This document shows positions 32,684 through 43,477 of a DNA stretch of 64,000 bases, piece by piece; within the stretch, counting starts at the first letter, position 1, and each line of letters opens with the position of its first letter. The DNA is from Ophiobolus disseminans. Lineage: Eukaryota > Ascomycota > Dothideomycetes > Pleosporales > Phaeosphaeriaceae. Both the position numbers and the translations under genes were made by a program. The notes beneath the pieces are model-generated. The model searched no databases. It had not been told where the DNA came from and worked only from the letters and a program-made list of their open reading frames with translations. The stretch lies in NCBI GenBank assembly GCA_010093685.1, contig MU006240.1, positions 574,943-638,942 on the forward strand. The letters are read 5' to 3'.

Positions 32684-33716
32684 ATGCTCAGCAAACGTTT
32701 GCTGCATGTAGCAGCGTTGCTCACTCCAGCGGCCTGCTGGAACACAGATGGTGAGTTCGGCCATATAGCCACAACGATGGAAAACTTACATAGACGCAGT
32801 GCACAACCAGCTAGTCTTCATGGCGGAGACTTTTTTCACCCCAGATACCACCTCGGTACTCGCGCAAATCCTCGAGCCTCAATATAATGGCAGCATAGGC
32901 CGCGCAGCGGCATGGGCAGACGCATACGCGCATACGAGCGAAGGCCGCTTCTCTTACCAGTGGCACTGGATAGATACCCATGACTGGGCACCGCACCATT
33001 GCCACCTGGACTACAAGAGCGATTGCGCCAAGGGAGGCTGCGTTGTTAGCGCTATTGCAAACCAAACGGGCATCCTACGCGAATGCATTCAGCAAGCGAT
33101 GAGCGGCACTATCCTGAGTGGTGGCACCAATCTGACTTGCTCGTATGCTGCAAAATGGGTTGCACATTTTGTGGGCGACATACACCAGCCGCTCCATGCG
33201 TCCGGACGTGCCGCAGGGGGAAACTTTTACAAGGTCAAGTTTGGCAATGTGTCCACAGAGCTGCATGCTGTAAGCTTTTTCTGTCACATTCTGCTCCACA
33301 GAAGCTGATCCAAACAGGTCTGGGATGGGTTTATACCTTACTATGCTGCGAACGTCAGCAAACCGTTCTCAAATCACTCCATTGACCCGTTCTTCAGGAG
33401 TCTGTTGACCCGCATCCGAAAAGATCAGTTCTACGAGGCGCCATACATGTGGCTCACTTGTAGCGATCCTTCGATGCCCGAAGAGTGTGCCTCACTTTGG
33501 GCGACCGAGAGCAACCGCTGGACTTGCGACTATGTCTATAGTCATGTGCACAATGATACAGATCTTGGCACAGACGGCTATGCATTCGGTGCTGTTCCTA
33601 TTGTAGAGTTACAGATCAGCAAAGCCGCATATCGACTGGGAACCTGGCTTAACAAATTGGTCGACGGGGTCAAAGCAGACCAACTCTGGAGAGACCAGGA
33701 GATCCTCGAGTTATAG
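32684..33716 (+). CDS. secreted S1/P1-type zinc nuclease, 311 aa
   Basis: Exons 32684-32750, 32800-33269 and 33318-33716, all junctions in frame. Residues 1-18 (MLSKRLLHVAALLTPAAC) are a signal peptide. Mature protein would start WNTDVH, supplying the N-terminal Trp and His6 that coordinate zinc in nuclease P1. Other ligands lie in YQWHWIDTHDW, AAKWVAHFVGDIHQPLHASG and further on. Cysteines in APHHCHLDYKSDCAKGGCVV suit the conserved disulphides. N-glycosylation sequons (NQT, NLT, NVS, NHS) fit secretion. The enzyme degrades single-stranded DNA and RNA to 5'-mononucleotides outside the cell, chiefly for phosphate and nucleoside supply. Family length is about 290-330, so it is full length. No odd features. 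Confidence 0.93.
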
Positions 33717-34053
33717 GATCGTACGGCAATATCAATTCGCGTAGCCTGTCCTCACCACTCGTCCTGTTTGGCTGCCTTTAACACTGTGCAGACCCCTCGG
33801 ATCACTCGCTTTCTTTACTTAGCACTTCCACTGGAACTCAGTATGTCACTAAATGCAAATAACTTACTACAGCCCTTAACACCTTATCACGTGTCCAGTC
33901 TACATGGAACTGCTGAGCATTGAATAGGATTTCCACTTTCTATATCTCAGTCGCTGACGCCCTCCGAGTGGCCTACAAATCTCATCGAAACACCGCTCTA
34001 CCAACGTACAAGTAACACATTCCATAACTTCCAGTAGTATCAGCAACGCAATA
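33717..34053. other. intergenic region
   Basis: 336 bases after the nuclease gene; nothing recognised. Confidence 0.4.
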
Positions 34054-34840
34054 ATGACAGTACTAACCAAAGCTACACTCACCGACGCGGTCGGATTCAT
34101 CGACCTACCTCGGGAGTTGCGTGACTTAGTCTACATGCAAGCGCTCTCAGACAACGGGCAAACAGTCATATTTACTCTTATAGAACCAAATGGTCGGAAA
34201 CTTCTTCTCGGTCCAGATGTACTTGACTTCTTGCTTTCATGCAGGACTGTCTACCATGAGACAATCTGGATATACACCTAGAGAACGGCGATACACCAGC
34301 TCGCATTATGCTGCCGTAAGCTTCACGCCCTACCGACCAAACCCCTATCTATATCGCGCTTTACCTCGCACTTCCCGCTTGCAGACATAGACGTTTACGC
34401 GCCGCAGAGTAGTCACGCTAGATTGGCATTACTCTCCTGAATAGTCCAGCTCAGCATGCGCTTTCCCAGCCTTTGCAGACTCGACCTTGGAATCGACGTC
34501 CTGGATTTCCTTCGGGACATTCATGTTCGAGACATTCACGTATCCTCCACGACGGTTTGTGAGTTCATGGATCGTCGAGTATATCCTGGCATTGGTGGAA
34601 TCTGCAAATTTGGAAGTAGCGCTCAAGGCATTGCAAAGCCCTCCCAATATAGGCAGATTGCACATTTGCATTGTCTAGAAGTCTCTTCTCGGGGAATTTC
34701 TCCGTGCGGGTAACCTTTACGGGAATTTCCCGTGCACGGCAGAGCTTCGTGAGCAGCTGCGCAACCAGGCTGTCAGGTTTGTACGTGAGGTCGTTCCGGC
34801 GGCTGCACGGATTACTGGTTGTGTGATTCCAGAAGAGTAG
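34054..34840 (+). pseudogene. broken LPRELRD-type (2EXR-like) fungal gene
   Basis: ATG 34054 opens MTVLTKATLTDAVGFIDLPR, the canonical start of fungal 2EXR-like proteins, and LLSCRTVYHETIWIYT matches their CRxxYxE segment. Then a TAG (34279-34281) interrupts the frame. A possible intron (GTAAGC 34316 to TTGCAG 34384) leads to HIDVYAPQSSHARLALLS, a TGA (34438-34440), then IVQLSMRFPSLCRLDLGIDV. After a frame change, WIVEYILALVESANLEVALK and RLHICIV follow, a TAG (34676-34678), and a coherent end SLLGEFLRAGNLYGNFPCTA...VIPEE at 34840. At least three stops and one frame change in a sequence that still reads as protein point to a decaying gene. Confidence 0.6.
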
Positions 34841-35301
34841 ATGCTGCCTTCTTTTCTGCCTTCTTCGAGAACAGTTGCCAGGAGAGCGAGTAAGCACTCG
34901 TTTGAGTGTACGTTGGTAGTGTCCACGTAAGCTAGGTCCCTCTTTCAATAGGGAAGCATGGTATCGGTCTGTTCGGTATAACAATCACCAGAAATGACAC
35001 TGAACAAGCAACAACTTTCTCACCATAAGAGCAGTGACTTTTTTCTTCTGCACTTTCATTCTTCATGGTACATTATGCGCAGACTGTTTGGAAGTTGTCG
35101 GGTATTTTGGATTTTCATACAATTCAATGTCACATACGGTTCCTCAATTTGTCGCATCGTGCGTTCGAGACGCCTATCACAATGCAAGACAGCCCATATT
35201 GTAGTATCCTCACAACATATCCTTACCACAATACATAATCCAACCTTACCCGCTTGCCTCCCATCTCCTACAACCCCCAATCCCACACTCCCACACGCAC
35301 C
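34841..35301. promoter_or_regulatory. upstream region of the RING protein gene
   Basis: 460 bases with CT-rich and CCC-rich stretches immediately before ATG 35302. No other gene. Confidence 0.35.
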
Positions 35302-36129
35302 ATGTCCGCCATCCCCACCACCACCACCACCACCACCACCACCACCACTCCCATCCCTTCGCGGTTACAATTCATCGCAAACAGCCTCGAAGCTAGCAGC
35401 GCTCACCCGGACACGACATGCTCCATCTGCATTGAGCTGTGTGTCGATGATGAAGACGTTGTGAAACTCATACTATGTAGCAACTGCTGGTTCCACCGGG
35501 CTTGTATTCTTGAATGGTTTGCTTCGGCGCATGAGCGGCGAGGTACGTGTCCGAACGATCGGACTGTTCTGTTTGAGGCGGCCGATACGACGAGCGCGGC
35601 CGATGAGTTGATGATCGAGACTGCATCTGAGCGATTCAATAGTGCTCTGCAGCGGCATGTTGAGTTCGTACGCGAACAGAATGCTCTTACCGCCACTGGC
35701 GATATCGCAGCAGCGTGGTGTACTGCGACCGACAGCGACGTGGTAGATCGGGTACAGTATGGCATCTTCGAAATGCGTATGAACAGTGCGCTCTTTTCTA
35801 GGGATCAACGTGACCACTATGATCCTGTCTTCGAAAATGCCGCAGCGGACTTCGATCGCTTGGGTGCCAGTTTCGCAGCTGCCGCTCGGCTGCAAGTATC
35901 TACATGGTTGAGTGAATTGCGTCCCGTGATTGAGGCGCTTGAGCGGAGTTCATTTAACCAAATGTTGCTGGGCTGGCATAAAGTTTCGCTGCTAGATGCA
36001 TGTGGGCAGGCGGAGACTTCGAGGTGGTATATGCTTCATCATGTTGTTGATGAGATGGCACGTCATAGGCGGGCGGTTCAGAGGTTGCATGCAGACATGG
36101 TGAGCGAGCACCGCGTGCGTCTGAACTAG
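35302..36129 (+). CDS. RING-finger protein, 275 aa
   Basis: Single exon; MSAIPTTTTTT opens with an eleven-Thr run encoded by a (CCA)n/(ACC)n microsatellite at about 35315-35348. A RING finger at residues about 36-85 has CSICIELCVDDEDVV, LCSNCWFHRACILEWF and GTCPNDR, that is C-x2-C, C-x2-C, H-x2-C and C-x2-D; the last ligand is Asp in place of Cys, and the order differs from C3H2C3 textbook spacing. The rest is helical with no known domain (FNSALQRHVEFVREQNALTA; WLSELRPVIEALERSSFNQM). Likely a ubiquitin ligase of a lineage-specific family, but the altered last ligand leaves activity open. The Thr run should vary in length between strains. Confidence 0.75.
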   Translation: MSAIPTTTTTTTTTTTPIPSRLQFIANSLEASSAHPDTTCSICIELCVDDEDVVKLILCSNCWFHRACILEWFASAHERRGTCPNDRTVLFEAADTTSAADELMIETASERFNSALQRHVEFVREQNALTATGDIAAAWCTATDSDVVDRVQYGIFEMRMNSALFSRDQRDHYDPVFENAAADFDRLGASFAAAARLQVSTWLSELRPVIEALERSSFNQMLLGWHKVSLLDACGQAETSRWYMLHHVVDEMARHRRAVQRLHADMVSEHRVRLN

Positions 36130-36522
36130 ATAATTGTTATGTGTGGGTTCATTTCTCGATGGGACACTAATGCTATAGTAGAGGTAATTACTTAATCATG
36201 GAGGTACACGTGCGGATATGTTATACAAGGAAGCTTCACCGTCAAATGAACCACGTCTATACGTCTATAGAGCTTGTATTCGGATCTACCTTATTGAATT
36301 GTACACTTGGTCTTAGCTATAGACAAATGAGCAAAATCGAACAACATGATTACTTCACAAACGCCCCAGACAAGAACAACCCCTTCAATCAGTCCTCGCT
36401 CCACACTCTCAAAGCTGTCCGCACTATAATCGCATTACAACCAGCGACAAAGCATACCGAGTAATCCAAGAACAAGCGTACCAAACCCCCACATATTCAA
36501 CACACCCACCCCTCCCCAGCCC
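36130..36522. other. convergent intergenic region
   Basis: 390 bases, AT-rich, between two 3' ends. An 88-codon frame is present without a motif; not supported. Confidence 0.4.
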
Positions 36523-37695
36523 CTAATCCAAAAACCACTTCGGCACCTCCGGCCCCCAAACAGCCAAACTCTCATCCCCCGCCTCGCCCCACCCCACCGG
36601 CGTATCCTCATTCACCAGATCCCCATCCGCATAATGCTCAATCATATTCCCCGTGGTATCCCACCAATAATCAAACAACTGGCTGCCCAGCACATGTCTG
36701 CCCACGCCCCACACGCTCTTGTACGCCTTCTTCGCCAGCCACTCGTGCCCCAAGAGCTGCGTATCGAAATCATGAACTTCGAACGAGCAATGGTGGACAT
36801 GCTGTGTCGCGTTCGTGGACAGGAAGATGGTGTGGTGATCCGTGTAGTCTGGCCCGAGGTCGATGTGTGCGAATATCGCGACGTCGCGTTGGCCGGTGGG
36901 TGTGTCGACGTATAGAAAGTCTGTGGGCACGATGTTGAATGTGCGTGTATACCATTGCATTTGGGTCTGGAAATTTTGGACGCAGAGGCCGTAATGGCCT
37001 AGTTTGTGCACTGCTGCGGGGCCGGGCTTGAAGCGCTGAAAGCGTGCTACACGGGGCTTTTCGTGCTCGTAATTCGTCGTTAGGATCTCGGGATAGGGAC
37101 CGGCGGCTTTCTTGGTTTGCCCGTGGATTAGGTTGATGGGGAAGCCTTCTGGGTCGTGGAGGGTTACGAGGGAGCCGCCGCCTGGTGCGGAGGTGATGTC
37201 TTGGATGGGACTTGCGCCGGGTAGTCTGCTGGCTTTTTCGAGTTCGGAGTGGCTTGCGACTTCGAACGTCCCGCCGAGGAATTTCTTCTCGCCGGCTTGC
37301 GCGTAGTAGACGTATTGGTCGTCTCCGTAGCCTTTGTACCATCTCTTGCCTTCCGCCTTTTTTGCGACGCTCATGCCAAAGTCGCGCAGAAAAGTAGTAA
37401 TCTCATCTAAGTTGGGATGTTGGTATCGCATATGTACGAGTTTGGTTAGTTTGATTTGTGCATTGCGGTCGATCTGTTGTTCGTCTTGCCATTGTCGTAG
37501 GGGCTTGCACGGTTTGGGAATGGCTTCTGCTTGGGGAATCGACGAGCCACGATTCGGCGATGTTTCGCGGCTGGGATTCTACTTGAAGGTAAGCCGTAGT
37601 TGAAGAAATACAGGATAACTGGTGCTGGGAGCATTGCATGTGGGGTCTTGACGTACACCTGGTGTGATTTTGTCGTTCATGTCGTCGAACGTCAT
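36523..37695 (-). CDS. VOC-fold (glyoxalase/extradiol dioxygenase-like) enzyme, 364 aa
   Basis: Exons 37695-37657 and 37578-36523 in phase 0 give MTFDDMNDKITPG joined to NPSRETSPNRGSS. Two vicinal-oxygen-chelate modules follow. The first covers KLVHMRYQHPNLDEITTFLR to LHDPEGFPINLIHGQ. The second, KLGHYGLCVQNFQTQMQWYT to WDTTGNMIEHYADGDLVNED, holds the probable metal ligands His (LGHYG), His (HVHHCSFEVHD) and Glu (MIEHY), the 2-His-1-carboxylate triad of iron-dependent extradiol ring-cleavage enzymes. Substrate unknown; fungal members act on catechol-like or related aromatic intermediates. The intron uses GGT|GTACGT. No cluster partners nearby, so a specific pathway cannot be assigned. Confidence 0.85.
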
Positions 37696-38039
37696 GGTTG
37701 ATACTTCCTATTGTTGTAATTAATTTTGTGCAATAGGAGAGCTTGTCATTGGCGAAACGATGTGATTGCGCAAGTGATGCAGGCCCAAGATAGTTATATG
37801 GTGCATGTGGGGAAGTTGCACACGACGCATTATGCCGATGTGGGGTCCCGTTCTCTGCAAGGCTGAGACACGGACCTCAACGCCACTCCTTCGTCATCTT
37901 AGTGCTATGTGAATTTTGTTGCGATTGCAGTGCGATATCTACACGCCGACATCGCGCATTCGAATGTATTACATAGTTTGTCACAACTAGCAGAGCCTGC
38001 GCAAGAATCCTAACGTGGGTATCGAGAACGCCAAAAAAA
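37696..38039. other. intergenic region
   Basis: 343 bases; the promoter of the dioxygenase gene and 3' end of the STB6-like gene. Nothing recognised. Confidence 0.4.
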
Positions 38040-40748
38040 TCACATCGTCTTGTGTGAGGTCCTCACCCCTGGAGACCTCCCAAGCCCAGTCGTGATCCTG
38101 AGCATATAGTGCCACCAGCCTTCTCTTGTTCCCAACACTCTATCCAACTCATCAGCTCTGCTCTCCACAAACTCAACTTGTCTCTCAAACTCTCCAAGCG
38201 CATCTTCCACATCCTCGACCTTGCTTCTCAAGGCACTGATCTCGTAGTCCAACTTATCACCCATGTTGCCGAGCTCGCGAAGAGATACGGTAAGTTGGGA
38301 GCGATTATTCGTAATGGCTGCATGAGCGTCTTCGCGCAAAGCATGATACGTGTCTAAGCGTGGGTAGTATATTGATTCGAGGGTCTCGGTGTCAGCATCT
38401 GCTGCGGATTCGAGGTCTGTGAGATCTGTAATACGTGAGGCTACCCAAGCTGTGTCTGTATTTGACAGCATTGCTAGCCTGTGATGCAACCTCTTTAGTT
38501 GCTCTGATTGCAGATTTTGGGCTGCCAACTTTGCTGTCAACGTAGCAGATGAAGTATCTCCATCATCTACAGCCGTCTCGTCAACGTTCACGACAGCAAT
38601 ACTACGCCATCTTAACACGTTTTCTTCCGCAATGCTGAATGAGAGGTTGCGAGGCCACCATTCATCATCACGAGGCGCTGCGTAGAAGTCTAGGTGATCG
38701 CCGGAAAAGGTACGACGCAGTAGAGGAGGGACCTCATGCACCTCCTCGATTGGCAGTCGTCCATCAAGTTCAACACCATGATAAATGGACCCTGCGATGG
38801 AATCGTCGACGGTCGGTGGTTGGGTTGAAGTATCGCTTTCAGCAACAGAAACCCTCAGAGCGGATGGCTCGTGACGACCATCAGCTCTGCGTGGCGCCTT
38901 GAGTGCGAGGGAGATGGTAGAGTCGCGAGGAGTTTCGGTCAATACTTTAGTAAAGGACGGTTCTCCGTCCGTGAGCGTACGTTGCGACGAATCGATAGAC
39001 GACTGATCGTATTCAAGGCGGGTCTCCTCGTGATCTCCACGTGCGTGTGAACCATTCATATCTGTATGCTGGGGGGACCGGAGATCGCCTTTGCTTCGAT
39101 GTAGAGCATGCCGTCCATGCTCTTCCCTAGAGAGCTTACTGGCATGTGTACGAAGCCCAACAGCGTCTTTTATGTGCCGGAGACCGCTGCCGGGAATGGA
39201 TTTGATTGCAGCTCGCTTCGAGAACGGGTCTTTGTCCTTGTCTCTTTCGACGCCATCCGGCGAGAACACCTCATGTTTTTTAGTACTATCAGCTGTAGTC
39301 TCTCGTTTCATGGGTCGGGGATGATCGAATGTCGACTCTCTTGTGAGTGTCTTTTTGTTAGGATCTTGATCGTCTGGCGAAGTGGATCGTTCTTCGCCGG
39401 GTAGGCGGTTAAACATGTCGCCCGAGGAGGCAGTTTTGCGAGGCTTTCCGTGCCACAGCCACTTGGCATGATCTCCTCGAACAAGCTCTACGAACTGATC
39501 CAGATCGACAGTCTCGACTTCAGCAATGCCATCCTTCTGCCCAGCTCCCACCATGCCCATGACCATTTCACCTCCTTTGCCTCCGAGCTCAGCTACCGTG
39601 GACTTGAAAGCTCGGGGAACAGCCCAGCCTTCCTTGCTGGCAGCTTTGATTGTTGCCCTGCGCAGCTTATCTAGCGTCTGTCTGTCCAGTCGTCTCGTCT
39701 TCGGTAGGTGCTGGGATTTCTGAAAGTGGGCAATGCCTCGCTTTGTGCTTTCGATGTCGAAAACGTCCTTCGCAACAGGGGCGCTGCACGCACTTAGTCT
39801 GTTGCGGGCGCCCATAAGCATGCCTAACAATGCTGCAACTGTGGTGGGACCAAGAACGCCATCATGTGGCTCGACCGTGTAGTACTCAGCCCCGAACTCA
39901 ATCCACCAGTCATTGACGGCTTTTTCGGTGATATCGCACAGAAGGCCGTCCGCGTACTCGGGTTCGAGCTTGCCGAAGAGCACGAGCGCAACCTGGCACA
40001 ACTTGACTAGTTCAATCACAGACGCATTGAAGGGTATTTTCTCGCTTGTGCGGTAGAGCTGGTGAAATTTGGCTTCGGTGGTACTGCTCGGTGGGACCAG
40101 CTTGATCCCCAGCCGGCCTGAACACCCTAGTCTCTTGAGGTTCTCGTTCACCACAAAGATCTCCCTGTATTGCTTCATCTCGCCTCCGGGGATGGGGATG
40201 ACAGTCAACGAGGAGGGAAAGCCGCTGAGGTTTGTGATCATTAGTGTCCCATATGGAGTTTGTTTGGGGCGCGCGTGGTATTCAGTCAATGCCTTGAAGT
40301 ACAAACGCATCTGCGGCGACCATTCTCCCTCGTCGGCTGGTACACTGATGATAGATGCCAGCACAACGTCCGCGGGGTTGCCTGTGTACGTGGTGATGAG
40401 AAAGGTCGGGTGCGAGCGGGAGCATGCCCATTGCTCGACTACGTATATCTCGTAACCCTCAATCTTCTGCCGGCGCGCAAGGACGGTGGTCTTGGGGTCG
40501 TCTTCGAGGTAGCGTGCGGCGACCGAGTCGGTCATGACAAAGCGCTGGTGGCCTGTGGGCGACGTGGGCGACTTGGCCATGGCTTCAGCCGGCAATGTCT
40601 CTGCAGTCGCCATCTTGGACGGGTGTTGAGGGCGCGATCGAGCCGTGCTGGTGCGCGTCAGGGGAGCAGTCTGGAGAGGCGGCATCTGTCTGCGCAACTC
40701 CTGCTCCGACTCGGTGCGCAGCGAATGGACAGGTATGGCAGTCGCCAT
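38040..40748 (-). CDS. STB6-like Sin3-binding protein, about 902 aa
   Basis: Single exon. The ATG at 40748 has a perfect context (TCACCATGG) and is preferred; an upstream in-frame ATG at 40859 would add 37 residues. The conserved N-domain (about residues 68-340) begins RFVMTDSVAARYLEDDPKTT and continues EGYEIYVVEQWACSRSHPTF, LYFKALTEYHARPKQTPYGT, with the KLVPP and KAVNDWWIEFGAEYY segments, matching the STB6/STB2-like N-terminal domain whose yeast members bind the Sin3 co-repressor. A LysM-unrelated peptidoglycan-like stretch FQKSQHLPKTRRLDRQTLDK follows. The middle is long, charged and disordered. The last 150 residues form a coiled coil (GDKLDYEISALRSKVEDVED) ending in WWHYMLRITTGLG. Likely a nuclear partner of the Sin3/Rpd3 deacetylase complex. 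Divergent from the CWC25 relic. Confidence 0.85.
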   Translation of the reverse strand: MATAIPVHSLRTESEQELRRQMPPLQTAPLTRTSTARSRPQHPSKMATAETLPAEAMAKSPTSPTGHQRFVMTDSVAARYLEDDPKTTVLARRQKIEGYEIYVVEQWACSRSHPTFLITTYTGNPADVVLASIISVPADEGEWSPQMRLYFKALTEYHARPKQTPYGTLMITNLSGFPSSLTVIPIPGGEMKQYREIFVVNENLKRLGCSGRLGIKLVPPSSTTEAKFHQLYRTSEKIPFNASVIELVKLCQVALVLFGKLEPEYADGLLCDITEKAVNDWWIEFGAEYYTVEPHDGVLGPTTVAALLGMLMGARNRLSACSAPVAKDVFDIESTKRGIAHFQKSQHLPKTRRLDRQTLDKLRRATIKAASKEGWAVPRAFKSTVAELGGKGGEMVMGMVGAGQKDGIAEVETVDLDQFVELVRGDHAKWLWHGKPRKTASSGDMFNRLPGEERSTSPDDQDPNKKTLTRESTFDHPRPMKRETTADSTKKHEVFSPDGVERDKDKDPFSKRAAIKSIPGSGLRHIKDAVGLRTHASKLSREEHGRHALHRSKGDLRSPQHTDMNGSHARGDHEETRLEYDQSSIDSSQRTLTDGEPSFTKVLTETPRDSTISLALKAPRRADGRHEPSALRVSVAESDTSTQPPTVDDSIAGSIYHGVELDGRLPIEEVHEVPPLLRRTFSGDHLDFYAAPRDDEWWPRNLSFSIAEENVLRWRSIAVVNVDETAVDDGDTSSATLTAKLAAQNLQSEQLKRLHHRLAMLSNTDTAWVASRITDLTDLESAADADTETLESIYYPRLDTYHALREDAHAAITNNRSQLTVSLRELGNMGDKLDYEISALRSKVEDVEDALGEFERQVEFVESRADELDRVLGTREGWWHYMLRITTGLGRSPGVRTSHKTM

Positions 40749-41076
40749 GGTGACGACGACGTTGCGGTGTTGCGCGCAAGCCAGCGCTTCATGATTCCAG
40801 CACCGATTGCTAAAGACACTTGCGTTGGGGCCGTGAGCTGTCGTGTTCCCCACCAACATTTCACGCCAGGGACCGAGGCGGCCGCGCGGTCATGTGACTG
40901 ACTTCATCCTATGGACGTATGAACCACGGTGCGATTGATTTTGGCCGTCCTGGCCTCTGAAAGGTGTTTTCGACGGAGAGCAAAGTCGCAACTACTCGCT
41001 CATTGCGTCTCTCCAACACAGCGCTGGCTTCAAACGAATCCGCACACCAGCCATCGAACCTTACACGACTACCATC
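40749..41076. promoter_or_regulatory. shared upstream region, STB6-like gene and CWC25 relic
   Basis: 328 bases between divergent starts. The side next to the CWC25-type ATG keeps an ordinary promoter look (CTCTCCAACACAGCG, ACGACTACCATCATGG), suggesting the pseudogene decayed recently. Confidence 0.35.
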
Positions 41077-41888
41077 ATGGGTGACGACCTCAACCTGAAG
41101 AAATCATGGTACCCTGCTCTTCCGTGCACCCAAGGCAGGATGCGGGCAGCAAGAGAGGCCGCGCGGGAAGAGAAGAAGAAGGTCGTACAGCTCCAACGCG
41201 AACGAGATGAGGAGCGGCCACTGGAACAGTTGAAGGAGCTACAACATGCTAAACAGACGACAGGAGAGAAAGCTGTCATTGACTCTAGGCTCGTGTGGAT
41301 GTATCAAGCTCCGTCAGATAATGCTGTTCTACTAGACGGATCATGAGACGCATATCTGCTCGGGGAGAGACGTGTGGACAAGCTCCTTCATACACCGGAT
41401 GGAGACTGGAAAGAAGGTATGCTAGGCAGTCCTCATCACACCGCAATAGTGGTGAATTCTGCAAAAGACATGGCAGCAAAACTCTCACAGGATCCACTCC
41501 CGGCAATCCTCAAAGCCCGCCATCAGCAGGCACGGGATCAAGCCAGGCATAAGCATCACTCCCCGGCACGTACACAGGACGATCGACAAAGCAGCGCACG
41601 GAGACCTGGCCGGCATCAATGCGACCATTGCACCACTAGGCAGCGCCGTCGGCCAAACGATGCGCGTATCGAATCTTATAGAAGGCGTAGGCAGGTGGAT
41701 GCATCCTCAGACGAAGAGGCACGTCGGGCTCGGCTTGCTCATATGCAAGCTGATGCTAAAAACTAGAGCAGGAGCGAGGGCAGAGAATAGCAAAGGCCGA
41801 TGAGGCGGAGGCAGCTGGTAGAAGACGAACGGCAGACAGTAGTGTATTTGCACACTCATTGAGGAGAGTGCAGCTTGAGAATCTCTAA
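41077..41888 (+). pseudogene. cwc25: broken copy of splicing factor gene CWC25
   Basis: ATG 41077 gives MGDDLNLKKSWYPALPCTQG and RERDEERPLEQLKELQ, the hallmark N-terminus of Cwc25 (consensus DLNLKKSWHP, then helical charged region). LVWMYQAPS matches the WMYxxP motif. An in-frame TGA at 41344-41346 follows, then the same frame goes on with DAYLLGERRVDKLLHTPDGD, corresponding to the conserved EAYLLGKRRID segment, and with a Lys/Arg-rich tail. Near 41757-41763 (GCTAAAAAC) the frame slips by one base: the other frame gives LEQERGQRIAKADEAEAAGR and ends at 41888. Cwc25 acts in the spliceosome at the first catalytic step. A damaged copy implies an intact one elsewhere in the genome. No canonical splice pair removes the TGA. 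Confidence 0.72.
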
Positions 41889-42180
41889 GCAGCAGTTGAA
41901 CCATGGACTACTGTATCAAGGAATGTCCCAATTTCATGTGCTGAACTTTACAATTATATGTGCTGAAGTGCTACGCATGATTCAGAGACGTCATGCCGCG
42001 GTTGAGCTCGCATCGACCAGCTCGGACCGCTCCTACACAGACACCACCAACCACCACCTCGACCATGGGCGACAGCGACGCCGTTTGCTGGACAGGCCAC
42101 GACTACTCACTACCGACCGGCCCGCGCCACCCCACCACTTATCCAAGCCAAATCTCATAGCCATCGCGTGCACCGAGACT

Positions 42181-43477
42181 ATGGACGACCTCCGCGAGCA
42201 GGTGGAGCTCCTCGAGAGCAGCGCAAACCTCTCGACGAGCATCAGCGACGTGCAAAAGGCAATCGATCAGCTGACTGCCGCCCGCGCCAAGATTGCCGCC
42301 GGTGCGCAGACGGCCCTCACGCTCGCAAAGCTGCAGGACCCCTTCAAGAAGACGCTGGACGCGGCGCAGAAGGACCTCAAGCCCATCTACTCCGGCCTGA
42401 ACAAGTACGGCAAGGTGCTGGACCGCAAGTTCAAGGACAAACCGCTGCCATCGGCCGAAAATGACGCCCTCTCGTCCCACCCCTCGCTCATCAACCGCGC
42501 CATCGCCATGCACCTGCTCCGCGAGGGCCAGTTCAGCGTCGCCTCGACCTTCATCGCCGAAGCCAACCGCCGCCCGCCGCATCCCGAGCCCACCGCCAAC
42601 ACCCCGAACCCCTACCTCAAAGAGTCGTGGGAGCGGGACCTGGCCGAGGGCACCTTCAACTCGGAGAAGCTGCAGCGGCAGTTTGCCGACATGTACCACA
42701 TACTGCACGAGCTGCGCAACGAGAGGAACCTGGAGCCCGCCATCCAGTGGGCCAAGGAACGCAGCGACGAGCTGGAGGCACGAGGCAGCAATCTCGAGTT
42801 TGAGCTATGCCGCCTGCAGTACGTGCGCCTGTTCGTCGACCGCAGAGACGACGACGACTACATGGACGAGCGTCCGGACGGCCCGCTCCATGCATACCAG
42901 TACGCCGTGCAGGAGTTCGGCGTCTTCTCCAAACGGTATGCGCACGAGGTGCAGGAGCTCATGTGCGCGCTGGCATACTGGCAGAACATCGAGCAGTCGC
43001 CGTACCGGAGAATATTCTACAACGACTCGGGCTGGGAGGAGGTAGCGCACTCGTTCAACCGCGAGTTCTGCTCGTTGTTGGGTCTCAGTGCCGACTCGCC
43101 GCTCTTCATCGCTGCAACAGCCGGCGCCATTGCACTGCCCTACCTGCTGAAGATGCAGAGCATCATGAAGGAGAAGCGGACAGAATGGACGACGCAGGAT
43201 GAGCTGCCTGTAAGTAGCTTTTCCGTCGCACCTCCCACTACCTACTCACACGTACCAGGTCGAAATACCCCTCCCGACACCCTACCACTTCCACTCCATC
43301 TTCGTCTGCCCCGTCTCCAAGGAGCAGACCACCGACGCCAACCCGCCCATGATGATGCCTTGCGGCCATGTCATCGCCTCTGAGTCCCTAGCCAAGCTGT
43401 CCAAGGGCGCGCGCTTCAAGTGCCCGTACTGTCCCAACGAAAGCCACCCGAGAGACGCCAAGAAGGTCGTGCTGTAG
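42181..43477 (+). CDS. rmd5: GID/CTLH E3 ligase subunit Rmd5/Gid2, 415 aa
   Basis: Exons 42181-43209 and 43259-43477, phase 0. The start is ATG 42181 (MDDLREQVELLESSANLSTS), although an open frame reaches further upstream without a supported start. A LisH-like segment (INRAIAMHLLREGQFSVAST, residues about 105-130) precedes CTLH (FADMYHILHELRNERNLEPA, about 160-215) and CRA (YQYAVQEFGVFSKRYAHEVQ; AYWQNIEQSPYRRIFYNDSG). The degenerate RING-Gid is in exon 2: FVCPVSKEQTTDANPP, MMMPCGHVIASESLAKL, FKCPYCP, lacking some canonical cysteines as in known Gid2/Rmd5. In yeast this complex ubiquitinates gluconeogenic enzymes in the cytosol after glucose return. Family length fits; no defect seen. Confidence 0.94.

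Noticed and set aside
41875..42180. N-terminal extension of rmd5 back to 41875
   Set aside because: The extra 100 residues are low in similarity to the family; MDDLREQVELLE at 42181 is the natural start.
42139..42708. 189-codon minus-strand frame opposite rmd5
   Set aside because: Antisense shadow of rmd5, which has an assigned family and full length.
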